10,386 nt of DNA. Source: Oscillospiraceae bacterium (GTDB lineage Bacteria > Bacillota > Clostridia > Saccharofermentanales > Saccharofermentanaceae). Made by a program: the position numbers and the translations under genes. Under the pieces are notes generated by a model. It had not been told where the DNA came from. It worked only from the letters and a program-made list of their open reading frames with translations, and ran no database searches. The stretch is taken from NCBI GenBank assembly GCA_902803695.1, contig CADCQX010000105.1, forward strand, positions 1 to 10,386, in the 5' to 3' direction. Shown one piece after another: positions 1 through 6,164 of this stretch. Positions within the stretch are counted from its first letter, which is position 1. Each line of letters starts with the position of its first letter.

Positions 1-1137
1 AACGGTATTGCCGTTCTTGTCATTAAACTCGATCTGACCGGAGCATCCGCTCATGATAGTAAGGTTGGCATTTTTGATCTTAACATCGGTAGTAACAGGA
101 GTAACATTGCTTCCGGAACTTGTCGGCTGTGCAGGTGCCGGTGTCACGGTGTTTCCTGAACCGGATGATGAAGATGAAGAACCGTTTGATCCTGACGGAG
201 TTGATGATCCTGACGAACTTGAAGAACCGTTTGAACTTCCCGTATCTGTATCAGGCTTAAGTGTGTTTGTCGTGTTCTTTGCTTCGGAAATCCTGTCGCC
301 TTGAACGATTCCGTAATCAGAACAGATCGACTTGAACTCAGGTGACATAGCAAAGCCGTTGAAGACCTGCTCTTTGGAACTTCCGTTCTTCATGTCGCTG
401 ACCCAGAAGGATCTTCCTGAATCATCAGCCTGTCTTCCCATAAGAGCGTTATAGAGATCATCAATGTATTCGGAATAATACTTGTTGCTGTTCTCATACT
501 CGGATGAGAAGAAGAAACCGGATGCAGCTGATGTACCTGAGATCCTTCCGCTAAGAAGTTCCTCAGTCCAGTAGGTCATTCCGTCTCTGTCGCACTTGCG
601 GCCGAGAACGACATTGTAAAGTCTCTCGACAAAGAAGTTGGTGCGGATCACCTTATTGATGTCATACTGAGGCATGTATGTACCTGCAACAACATCAAAT
701 GAACCGCACAGTTCAAAGAACTCGTTAGAGTTCGCGAATCCCGTGAAGATCTCCTGACGGGTCATTCCGTCATTCATGCACTTGACCCAGTAATTGAATC
801 CGTCAGTGTCTGCTTCTCTTCCGAAGAAAGCATCGTACATGATCTTTACATAGTCTTCATTGGAATAGCTTTTCTCCTGAAGCTCGGCACTGAAGATGAA
901 ACCTGAAGCGACTGCCACACCGGTCTCCTTCTTATCCCTGAGCTCGCCGACCCAGTAGTTGAGTCCGCCTTCATCAGGATCTCTTTTGAGACAGACTTTA
1001 TAAAGTCTGGTAACGAAATCGCGAAGCTCCTGATCCTGGTCGGCAGCGCTTAGATTAAGTGCCGAGATCGGGAAAATCGCGAACAACAAAATGGCAGTCA
1101 AAAATGCTGCCGTGATCTTAAGTATTCTCGTTTTCAT
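1..1137 (-). CDS. Secreted DUF4214-repeat protein, 3' end beyond the window
   Basis: The frame is open from an ATG at 1137 to the left edge, giving 379 residues without a stop; the C-terminus lies outside the window. A GGGGAGG ribosome site ends 4-5 bases before the start. Residues 1-32 form a signal peptide: MKTR, a hydrophobic core at about 8-26, then small residues. Residues 41-268 hold four units of about 45 residues (41-85, 96-140, 169-214, 224-268) with the DUF4214 pattern LY-x4-GR-x2-D-x2-G-x2-YW and a closing GF-x-x-S-x-E. Residues 291-350 are a Ser/Gly/Thr/Pro linker. From about 351 a beta-rich stretch starts that could be an Ig-like (Big-type) domain, but too little is visible. DUF4214 proteins are secreted or surface-linked and have no established biochemical role; an adhesin or matrix role is inference. 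The gene has its own promoter and is probably monocistronic at its 5' end. Family call is confident, function unknown. Confidence 0.88.
   Translation of the reverse strand, partial: MKTRILKITAAFLTAILLFAIFPISALNLSAADQDQELRDFVTRLYKVCLKRDPDEGGLNYWVGELRDKKETGVAVASGFIFSAELQEKSYSNEDYVKIMYDAFFGREADTDGFNYWVKCMNDGMTRQEIFTGFANSNEFFELCGSFDVVAGTYMPQYDINKVIRTNFFVERLYNVVLGRKCDRDGMTYWTEELLSGRISGTSAASGFFFSSEYENSNKYYSEYIDDLYNALMGRQADDSGRSFWVSDMKNGSSKEQVFNGFAMSPEFKSICSDYGIVQGDRISEAKNTTNTLKPDTDTGSSNGSSSSSGSSTPSGSNGSSSSSSGSGNTVTPAPAQPTSSGSNVTPVTTDVKIKNANLTIMSGCSGQIEFNDKNGNTV
334..1017 (-). repeat. Four DUF4214 units in A-B-A'-B' order
   Basis: The units lie at 883-1017 (A), 718-852 (B), 496-633 (A') and 334-468 (B'). 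A and A' share a longer middle and the ending SGF-x-FS-x-E. B and B' share the ending F-x-GFA-x-S-x-EF and a following Cys at a similar place (residues 144 and 272). This suggests that a two-unit block was duplicated rather than single units multiplying. Confidence 0.7.
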
Positions 1138-1202
1138 AGAACCTCCCCAAACAGTTTTCTCATTTCGTCCAAACAAAAATACTACTTCAATTTCTCTTCA
1201 TT

Positions 1203-1228
1203 CTCGAAAACGCGAACTGGTTTTCGGG
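1203..1228 (-). other. Stem-loop in the leader of the DUF4214 mRNA
   Basis: The arms at 1203-1211 and 1220-1228 pair over nine positions around an 8-base loop. On the transcribed (minus) strand one position is an A-C mismatch. The element lies within the roughly 100-base 5' leader, about 65 bases before the start codon. No known riboswitch class was recognised. It may stabilise the mRNA or be incidental. Confidence 0.4.
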
Positions 1229-1247
1229 AATAATAGGAATTTGACTA

Positions 1248-1276
1248 ATTATAGCTGATTGTGAACAAAATGTAAA
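1248..1276 (-). promoter_or_regulatory. Sigma-A-type promoter of the DUF4214 gene
   Basis: On the minus strand TTTACA (1271-1276) and a perfect TATAAT (1248-1253) are separated by 17 bases. Transcription would start near 1241, giving a leader of about 100 bases before the ATG at 1137. The promoter lies just downstream of the terminator of the preceding gene, so the DUF4214 gene should be an independent unit. Confidence 0.75.
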
Positions 1277-1304
1277 CAAACTATGAGCAAAAAGTTAACA
1301 AAAA

Positions 1305-1343
1305 CAGGGTCATTGTGTCAAAATCTTGACAACAACGACCCTG
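1305..1343 (-). terminator. Intrinsic terminator after the zinc-ribbon gene
   Basis: The arms begin with CAGGGTC at 1305 and end with GACCCTG at 1343. They form a stem of about 17 pairs with one mismatch and one bulge around a 4-base loop. On the minus strand the stem is followed by TTTTTGTTAACTTTTT. It starts 19 bases after the stop codon of the gene ending at 1363. Confidence 0.85.
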
Positions 1344-1362
1344 CGGTTCAATCAAGCATTAT

Positions 1363-2232
1363 TTAATTGATGTAGGTTGAGGTCGGATACAGGTGGAAGA
1401 GCTCTCCGTCAACGTAAGCGCAATAGTATTCTCCCTGATGAGTCGGGAAGACATGATCATATTCGAATTCGCTTATGCTGAACCTGTGATCCTCGCCGTC
1501 TTCCTCAAACGTAGCGTAATAGTGTATGTAGGTTTTGTTCTCTAGATTATTGTAAGTCCTGTCCATTTTTTTGCCACGATATTCCTTTATGACAAGATCG
1601 TACTTCGCCTTGTCAGGAGAAGTCGGAACAATAGCGATCATTATTGCCAATATGACCAGATATACGATCACTGCGATGGCAGCAGGACCTCCCAATAAAG
1701 CAATATTTCTCTTGTTTTTAGGTCTTTTGAATATACGGGCATCCGCTATCTCGATGATGATCAGGGATACGAGCACCGATACCGCTATTCCTATGGCACC
1801 TCCCAGGATGATCACGATGTTTATAATAGCTCTGTAACGTATTGCATAGTGGACATTATAATCTTCCCTCATGATCTTCTCTGTGAGTTTTGTTGAGGGG
1901 GTAGTCTCCAAGTTATCATATTCATCGAAACTGCTGAAGGCTCCGACTGCAAACTTCACATCGGTAGCCTTGGTGTATTCATTTATCTCGTAAAACACCA
2001 GGCCGATGCACAATATGATCAGCGCGAACATAATAGGGTAAACGATCTTTTTGACAACAGCGATCTTACCCAATTCGACTGTCTGGTCAACTATCTTTGG
2101 GGCATCTTCTTCCGCCAGTTTTCTCTCTTCGGCTTCGGGTATATACATCTCGCCGCAGTCATCGCAGACCAGGTATTCGTTTCCCGGTTCATCGGTCAGA
2201 TGGCCGCCGCACTTCGGACATTTCTCTAACAT
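1363..2232 (-). CDS. Zinc-ribbon protein with three membrane segments, function unknown
   Basis: This 289-residue protein starts at an ATG preceded by AAGGAG with 7-8 bases of spacing. An N-terminal zinc ribbon has CPKC at residues 5-8 and CDDC at 23-26. A charged stretch (33-60) follows, then membrane segments at about 63-82, 135-161 and 178-203. Residues 205-289 are polar and rich in Tyr, Glu and Asp, with predicted beta character. The ribbon probably faces the cytoplasm, which puts the C-terminal domain outside the membrane after three crossings; this topology is inference. Such N-terminal ribbons on otherwise unrelated membrane proteins are common in Clostridia. I recognise no further domain. 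It is a single-gene unit with its own promoter and terminator, so the neighbours say little about its role. Confidence 0.85.
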   Translation of the reverse strand: MLEKCPKCGGHLTDEPGNEYLVCDDCGEMYIPEAEERKLAEEDAPKIVDQTVELGKIAVVKKIVYPIMFALIILCIGLVFYEINEYTKATDVKFAVGAFSSFDEYDNLETTPSTKLTEKIMREDYNVHYAIRYRAIINIVIILGGAIGIAVSVLVSLIIIEIADARIFKRPKNKRNIALLGGPAAIAVIVYLVILAIMIAIVPTSPDKAKYDLVIKEYRGKKMDRTYNNLENKTYIHYYATFEEDGEDHRFSISEFEYDHVFPTHQGEYYCAYVDGELFHLYPTSTYIN

Positions 2233-2267
2233 GATATTCTCCTTCTTATGTATCTTCCTTACCCCGT

Positions 2268-2298
2268 ATTATAGCAAATCAGACAATTGCCTTGTAAA
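2268..2298 (-). promoter_or_regulatory. Probable promoter of the zinc-ribbon gene
   Basis: A perfect TATAAT lies on the minus strand at 2268-2273, 35 bases before the start codon. The best -35 match is TTTACA at 2293-2298, with a longer than ideal 19-base spacer. The -10 is strong and the -35 uncertain. Confidence 0.55.
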
Positions 2299-2301
2299 GT
2301 G

Positions 2302-2319
2302 TTCTTTTTCGAAAAAGAA
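2302..2319. repeat. Perfect 18-bp palindrome between a terminator and a promoter
   Basis: TTCTTTTTCGAAAAAGAA is fully self-complementary and centred on CG at 2310/2311. It lies directly beyond the terminator of the importer operon and just upstream of the zinc-ribbon promoter. On the minus strand its T-rich half also serves as the terminator U-tract. It could be an operator, or a by-product of low-complexity A/T runs. Confidence 0.45.
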
Positions 2320-2353
2320 AAAGGCCTTCCTCACAAGTATGAGGAAGACCTTT
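2320..2353 (-). terminator. Terminator of the ABC importer operon
   Basis: The arms at 2320-2333 and 2340-2353 pair over 14 positions with one mismatch around a 6-base loop. On the minus strand the stem runs into TTTTCTTTTTC. It begins 29 bases after the stop codon of the last permease gene. The opposite direction has no T-run, so it serves the minus strand. Confidence 0.88.
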
Positions 2354-2382
2354 AAAACATAAATCATATCTTTCGAAAATAA

Positions 2383-3246
2383 TTAACCCTTAACAGCACC
2401 TGCCGTGAGACCTTCGACGATCTGGTTAGCGAAGAGACAGTATACGATGATCGTAGGGATGACTGCGATAACGATACCTGCAAACATCTGTGTGTAGTTC
2501 GTGTGATAAGGTCCTACGAACTTTGTAAGAGATACAGGAAGTGTCTTCTGTGCTTCTCTGGAGATGAATACCATTGCCAAAAGCAACTCGTTCCAGTTAC
2601 TTACGAATGACATAAGACCTGTTACCATGAAACCTGTCTTAGCCATCGGAAGTGCGATCTCGAAGAACATACGTGGAACGGAACATCCGTCCATTACGGC
2701 TGATTCGAACATCTCGTTAGGGATTCCCTTGAAGAATCCGACCATGATATAGATGGTGATCGGCAGCGAGAATGTTACGTAAGGAATGATAAGTCCGATC
2801 AGTGAGTTGGTCAGTTTCCATGAGGAGAACTGAATGAACAGCGGGATCAACACACAGGGGATCGGGATCATCATACCGATCATGAAATAGGTGAGCACCA
2901 GCTTGGATAATTTCCAACGGAGGCGTGCAATACCGAATGCTGCCATGGAACCAATGAGAAGCGAGACGACCAGGGTAACGGAACATACGATGAACGAGTT
3001 CAGTGTTGCCTTGCCGAGGTTACCCATTGTCCATGCGAAGCTGTAGTTCTCAAACATCAGGTGATCAGGCATCGCCCAAGGAGAAGTCATCAATACTTTG
3101 TCATCTTTCAAAGAAGTGATAACGACCCACAAAAGAGGGAGGATATAGATCAACGCAAGAAAGATGAGAAAGCCATATATCAGACCATGTACGAGATTTT
3201 GCTGTGCATTACCGCGTTTATGTTTAATTGGAGCAGTATTGTTCAT
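2383..3246 (-). CDS. Carbohydrate ABC transporter permease, MalG-like (CUT1)
   Basis: This 287-residue inner-membrane permease would be the second half of the channel of a sugar importer, pairing with the MalF-like protein encoded upstream. It has six predicted membrane segments and ends in the family-typical EGLTAGAVKG. The EAA loop that docks to the ATPase is visible as E181-SAVMDG-C and I-x-LP near 197-200, followed by a W-NE-LL segment at 218-223 that is common in MalG-like proteins. Length is normal for the family. The gene starts 18 bases after the upstream permease stop codon. AAAGGAGG is present, but its spacing to the ATG is long (12 bases) and no closer start exists in frame, so initiation may be weaker than at the binding-protein gene. 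Substrate cannot be told from sequence alone. Confidence 0.93.
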   Translation of the reverse strand: MNNTAPIKHKRGNAQQNLVHGLIYGFLIFLALIYILPLLWVVITSLKDDKVLMTSPWAMPDHLMFENYSFAWTMGNLGKATLNSFIVCSVTLVVSLLIGSMAAFGIARLRWKLSKLVLTYFMIGMMIPIPCVLIPLFIQFSSWKLTNSLIGLIIPYVTFSLPITIYIMVGFFKGIPNEMFESAVMDGCSVPRMFFEIALPMAKTGFMVTGLMSFVSNWNELLLAMVFISREAQKTLPVSLTKFVGPYHTNYTQMFAGIVIAVIPTIIVYCLFANQIVEGLTAGAVKG

Positions 3247-3264
3247 ATTGTTTTCGGGCCTCCT

Positions 3265-4170
3265 TTACATATCGTAACTGTCGACCTTGACGAACTTGTT
3301 GATCAGGACTGTCACGATAAGACACAAGATCAAAAGAACAACACCGATCGCACAACCATAGCCGAGCTTGTTGAACTTGAACGCCTGGTCATAAAGATGC
3401 GTTGCAAGTACGTGTGCACGGTTGCCCAGGAATCCTTCAGGGATCATGTTGTAAACAAGATCGAAGAACTTCAGAGAACCGATCGCATTAAGGCTCATAG
3501 CCGTCGCGATCATTGGTCTGATCAAAGGCAACGTGATATGGAAAAAGGCCTGAGTCGGAGTACATCCGTCAATAGCTGCTGCTTCATAAATATCTTTACT
3601 GATACCGGACATCTGAGCCATGTAAAGCATCATCGATTGTCCGACATACTGCCAAAGTGCTACACATGAGATTACGATGATCGGCAGGATAATAGTACCT
3701 TCAGTATTGAACAACCATTGAGGTCCGTTCATACAGTCGTCGATCCAACCGAACGATTCCATCATCTTGTTGATACCAAGAGAAGGCGTAAATACGAACA
3801 TCCACAAAAGTCCGAGAGCTGCACTACTGAGAACGCATGGAAGATAGTAGATGTTCTTAAAGATGTTACGGCCTTTTTTGATGTTGCTTAACAAAGCCGC
3901 AAGTATAAGACCGAACAAAAGCTGTGTTACACAGGAGAACACCATGAAGAACATGGAGTTCCTGAACGCGATCCTCATCGTCTGGTCCTTCGTGAAAAGC
4001 TGCTTGTAGTTCTTGAAACCTGCAAACTGGATCGGATAATTCGTTTTGTAATCACAGAATGAATAGTAGACCGCTTTGCAGATCGGTACGAATAATACCG
4101 CAGTAAAAAGAATAAAAGCCGGCGCCAGAAAAAGTATAATATAGCGTTTTCTACGTAAAAGCTTATCCAT
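3265..4170 (-). CDS. Carbohydrate ABC transporter permease, MalF-like (CUT1)
   Basis: This 301-residue membrane permease forms the heterodimeric channel with the MalG-like partner. A basic N-terminus (MDKLLRRKRY) precedes the first membrane segment at about 10-33, and further segments follow to about 290. The EAA loop is clear: E196-AAAIDG-C, then HITLP at 211-215. Length and layout fit the short MalF-like proteins of Firmicutes, without the large periplasmic insertion of E. coli MalF. The ribosome site is a modest AAAAGGA. It lies only a few bases beyond a strong hairpin separating this gene from the binding-protein gene, so permease synthesis is probably kept below that of the binding protein. 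No ATP-binding subunit is encoded in the operon, so a shared MsmX/UgpC-type ATPase from elsewhere is likely. Confidence 0.93.
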   Translation of the reverse strand: MDKLLRRKRYIILFLAPAFILFTAVLFVPICKAVYYSFCDYKTNYPIQFAGFKNYKQLFTKDQTMRIAFRNSMFFMVFSCVTQLLFGLILAALLSNIKKGRNIFKNIYYLPCVLSSAALGLLWMFVFTPSLGINKMMESFGWIDDCMNGPQWLFNTEGTIILPIIVISCVALWQYVGQSMMLYMAQMSGISKDIYEAAAIDGCTPTQAFFHITLPLIRPMIATAMSLNAIGSLKFFDLVYNMIPEGFLGNRAHVLATHLYDQAFKFNKLGYGCAIGVVLLILCLIVTVLINKFVKVDSYDM

Positions 4171-4188
4171 AGATTTTTCCTTTTAAGA

Positions 4189-4219
4189 ATGTCAGTCCCG
4201 TTAAGACCGGGACTGACAT
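4189..4219 (-). other. Intercistronic stem-loop between binding protein and permease
   Basis: The arms at 4189-4200 and 4208-4219 are perfectly complementary over 12 pairs around a 7-base loop. On the minus strand the stem is followed by TCTTAAAAGG and not by a U-tract, so full termination is unlikely. The position matches hairpins that protect or process the 5' cistron in sugar ABC operons, as between malE and malF. Its 3' foot lies 18 bases before the permease ATG. Confidence 0.75.
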
Positions 4220-4250
4220 CCTCGCAATTAGTTTTTAGTTATTAGGGTGT

Positions 4251-5555
4251 CTACTCCCAGACATTTTCTTCGTAGTATTGTTGTATCGGTTTCAACGCCT
4301 CCGCAGGGTCGGTGCCGTTATAGATCTCAACGAAACAGTTGTCGAATGTTGAACCAGCTTCTGTATCATAGAGAGACTCGTTATAGAATCCGAATGTGGA
4401 GTTTGCACTCTTGAATACGTCCATAACATAAGCCAACTCCGGTGGAGCTACTGATGTATCATATTCAACGTTAGTTACAGGGATCTTACCACCCTTTTCA
4501 GCTGTGTACTTCTGAGCTGTATCGTCTACGAAATACTTCATCAAAGCAACTGCTGCGTCAGGGTTCTTTGTTGTGGAGCTCATGCAGAGAGAGTCAGACT
4601 TAGCGATAACTCTGTTAGGATCTGCGGATGAACCGGAAACTGCAGGGAATGCGAATACGCCAACCTTCTGCTCGAAACCAGGCTCGCAGCTACCATTGAT
4701 CTGACCGATAGCCCATGAACCCTGGATGAGGATTGCTGCATTTCCATTATAGAAAGCTGCTGTAGCGATATCGTTGTCATCACCGGCTGCTGTTGGCTGG
4801 AAGTACTTGCTCAATTCCTGGATCTGCTTACCGGAGTTGATAACCTTGGAATCCATCCAGTCTGTCTTGTGCTCTTTGATATCGTTGAGGTCAAGTCCGT
4901 TTCTGTCACAGAGGTAACCTGCTACCATTGAGAGACACCAAGCTGTACCGGCTGAGATAGTGATAGGTGTATAGCCCTTAGCCTGAAGCTTCTCACATGC
5001 TGCGAGGAGATCATCAAATGTCTCAGGAACTTCTGCACCAGCATCAGCGAACATCTCTGTGTTGTAGAATACGCAAGCTGCTGCGATGTTCAACGGGATA
5101 GCATAGATACCAGGGCCGTCCTTAGCTTCGCTGCCGTATGTTCCGCCTGCGAATACAGCGTCAGATGTGAATGTCTGCTTCCAACCGTCCTGGTTGAGAT
5201 AATCATCCAACTTAGCTGCTACACCAGGGATAACATAATCGTTCATGTTAGCACCAGGTGATACGATGAATACGTCAGGAGTCTCGCCGCCTGCTACCAT
5301 CGTGTTCAGTTTATTGTAGTACTCTTCAAGGTTTGTAGTGATAGGTGTGCAGTGATACTGACCTTCATAATCCTTGTTGAAACGATCGATGGAGTCCTTG
5401 TAACCTTTTGTGATCAAATCCTGAGATGCTTCCAAGTCATCCCAAACCATGAATGTGATCTCCTTAACTCCGCCGTCGTTACCTTTACTACATCCGGCTA
5501 AAACACTTACTGAAAGTACAGTAGCCATGAAGAGTGCCAATAACTTCTTTTTCAT
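4251..5555 (-). CDS. Extracellular sugar-binding lipoprotein, ABC solute-binding family 1
   Basis: This 434-residue protein captures the substrate outside the membrane and delivers it to the two permeases encoded downstream. The lipoprotein signal is clear: MKKK, a hydrophobic core, then the lipobox LAGC with lipidation at Cys22, followed by a flexible Ser/Lys/Gly/Asn/Asp stretch. Family features include the beta strand EITFMVWDD (residues 32-40), TPDVF near 91, the YAIPLN segment near 151, and GNAAILIQGSWAIG near 273-286, all typical of family 1 (COG1653) binding proteins. Length is normal. A strong AAAGGAGG lies 10 bases before the ATG. It is the first gene of the operon, with a promoter at 5612-5640. 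The substrate is probably a di- or oligosaccharide by family; no closer assignment is possible from sequence alone. Confidence 0.95.
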   Translation of the reverse strand: MKKKLLALFMATVLSVSVLAGCSKGNDGGVKEITFMVWDDLEASQDLITKGYKDSIDRFNKDYEGQYHCTPITTNLEEYYNKLNTMVAGGETPDVFIVSPGANMNDYVIPGVAAKLDDYLNQDGWKQTFTSDAVFAGGTYGSEAKDGPGIYAIPLNIAAACVFYNTEMFADAGAEVPETFDDLLAACEKLQAKGYTPITISAGTAWCLSMVAGYLCDRNGLDLNDIKEHKTDWMDSKVINSGKQIQELSKYFQPTAAGDDNDIATAAFYNGNAAILIQGSWAIGQINGSCEPGFEQKVGVFAFPAVSGSSADPNRVIAKSDSLCMSSTTKNPDAAVALMKYFVDDTAQKYTAEKGGKIPVTNVEYDTSVAPPELAYVMDVFKSANSTFGFYNESLYDTEAGSTFDNCFVEIYNGTDPAEALKPIQQYYEENVWE

Positions 5556-5611
5556 TGTTTTTCAACCTCCTTTTTGTTGTTGATCGGCTCTTCGCCGAAC
5601 GAATTAAAACC

Positions 5612-5640
5612 ACTATAGCAAACGTTGTGAAATCTGACAA
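5612..5640 (-). promoter_or_regulatory. Promoter of the ABC importer operon
   Basis: On the minus strand TTGTCA (5635-5640) and TATAGT (5612-5617) are separated by exactly 17 bases, each one mismatch from consensus. Transcription would start near 5605, giving a 50-base leader with an AAAGGAGG ribosome site. An AACGTT hexamer at 5621-5626, the core of many LacI-family operators, lies in the spacer where a bound repressor would block polymerase. Confidence 0.75.
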
Positions 5641-5681
5641 CTTTTTTGCCGATTTTTCGTGTCAAATTTGTGATATTATAC

Positions 5682-5699
5682 GAGCGAAACGTTTTGCTC
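5682..5699. promoter_or_regulatory. LacI-family-like operator palindrome upstream of the importer promoter
   Basis: GAGCGAAACGTTTTGCTC is an 18-bp inverted repeat centred on CG with a single mismatched pair. The AAACGTTT core and central CG are typical of operators of LacI-family sugar regulators, including CcpA. It lies 42 bases upstream of the -35 of the importer promoter. No LacI-family gene is in the window, so the regulator would act from elsewhere. This is inference from shape and position. Confidence 0.5.
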
Positions 5700-5801
5700 T
5701 GATGCGTTTTAAAAAACTCGCAGAAAGCGTTAATATTCAAAATCTCAAAACGCGGATATATCAGGCATTTCGAGAGCTTGTACTATGCGAAATAACACTA
5801 A

Positions 5802-5817
5802 GAAAAAACGTTTTTTC
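5802..5817. promoter_or_regulatory. Second CG-centred palindrome, possible auxiliary operator
   Basis: GAAAAAACGTTTTTTC is a perfect 16-bp palindrome with the same AACGTT centre as the one at 5682-5699. The two centres are 119 bases apart. It may be an auxiliary site of the same regulator, but its flanks are only A and T runs, so chance is a real alternative. Confidence 0.4.
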
Positions 5818-6011
5818 GGACAACATTTCTTCAATGATTTTTGATAAAAAAACTGTCAATTTGCAATGTCATAAAATTGGCCATATAGCAACGTAAAATC
5901 AACTTACAAAACGGTAATTTCCAAAGACAGTTTTTGGACATAAAAACACATAATCTGATATGAATATCAAATGCTGAAATCGTGGGCTTTTTGAGCAAAA
6001 AAACGAATGAA

Positions 6012-6049
6012 AAAACGGCATGTTTTTTGTTGAAAAAAAGTGCCGTTTT
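6012..6049 (-). terminator. Terminator downstream of the MocR-type regulator gene
   Basis: The outer arms at 6012-6020 and 6041-6049 match perfectly (AAAACGGCA with TGCCGTTTT). An inner T-run pairs with an A-run around a GTTG loop, extending the stem to about 17 positions with one mismatch. On the minus strand the hairpin ends in TTTTTTC followed shortly by another T-run. It lies 115 bases after the regulator stop codon, so the mRNA has a long untranslated tail. Confidence 0.7.
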
Positions 6050-6164
6050 AAATGGTGCAATCTTACAAAAATGTAATCTGCGAAAATGAAAAAAATATCG
6101 TTTTTGAAACAGAAAATTATGAAAATAACAAAATCGATAAATAGATTTGTAGATAGTGTGTAGG

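Larger units (their letters stand above)
5556..6164. other. Long AT-rich intergenic region with regulatory elements, no gene seen
   Basis: This stretch of about 600 bases is much richer in A and T than its flanks. It holds the importer promoter, two CG-centred palindromes and a terminator hairpin. Open frames on both strands here are Phe/Lys/Asn-rich, overlap each other, lack good ribosome sites and resemble no family, so I treat them as chance. None of the three minus-strand frames continues the C-terminal part missing from the adjacent MocR gene. Confidence 0.7.

Noticed and set aside
53..353. Short open frames on both strands at the left end
   Set aside because: They are shadows of the Ser/Gly-rich linker of the DUF4214 gene, whose longer frame has a signal peptide, ribosome site and promoter.
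1203..1228. Leader hairpin considered as a c-di-GMP riboswitch
   Set aside because: The conserved core motifs of that class are not visible, and a single stem of this size does not support the call.
2411..2420. Another near copy of the ATCTGGTTAT repeat
   Set aside because: It matches 9 of 10 bases but lies inside the 3' coding part of a permease gene; it is best read as chance and shows the motif is not unique.
3061..3669. A 202-codon plus-strand frame
   Set aside because: It lies antisense across the two permease genes, which have clear family motifs and full length. The frame has no recognisable domain and its composition follows the antisense codons.
4189..4219. Hairpin considered as a full terminator
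   Set aside because: No U-tract follows on the minus strand, and two genes of the same transporter continue directly after it.
5722..5736. Possible CcpA (cre) site around AGAAAGCGTTAATA
   Set aside because: It misses the expected T and C at two conserved outer positions and lies about 85 bases upstream of the -35, so support is too weak.
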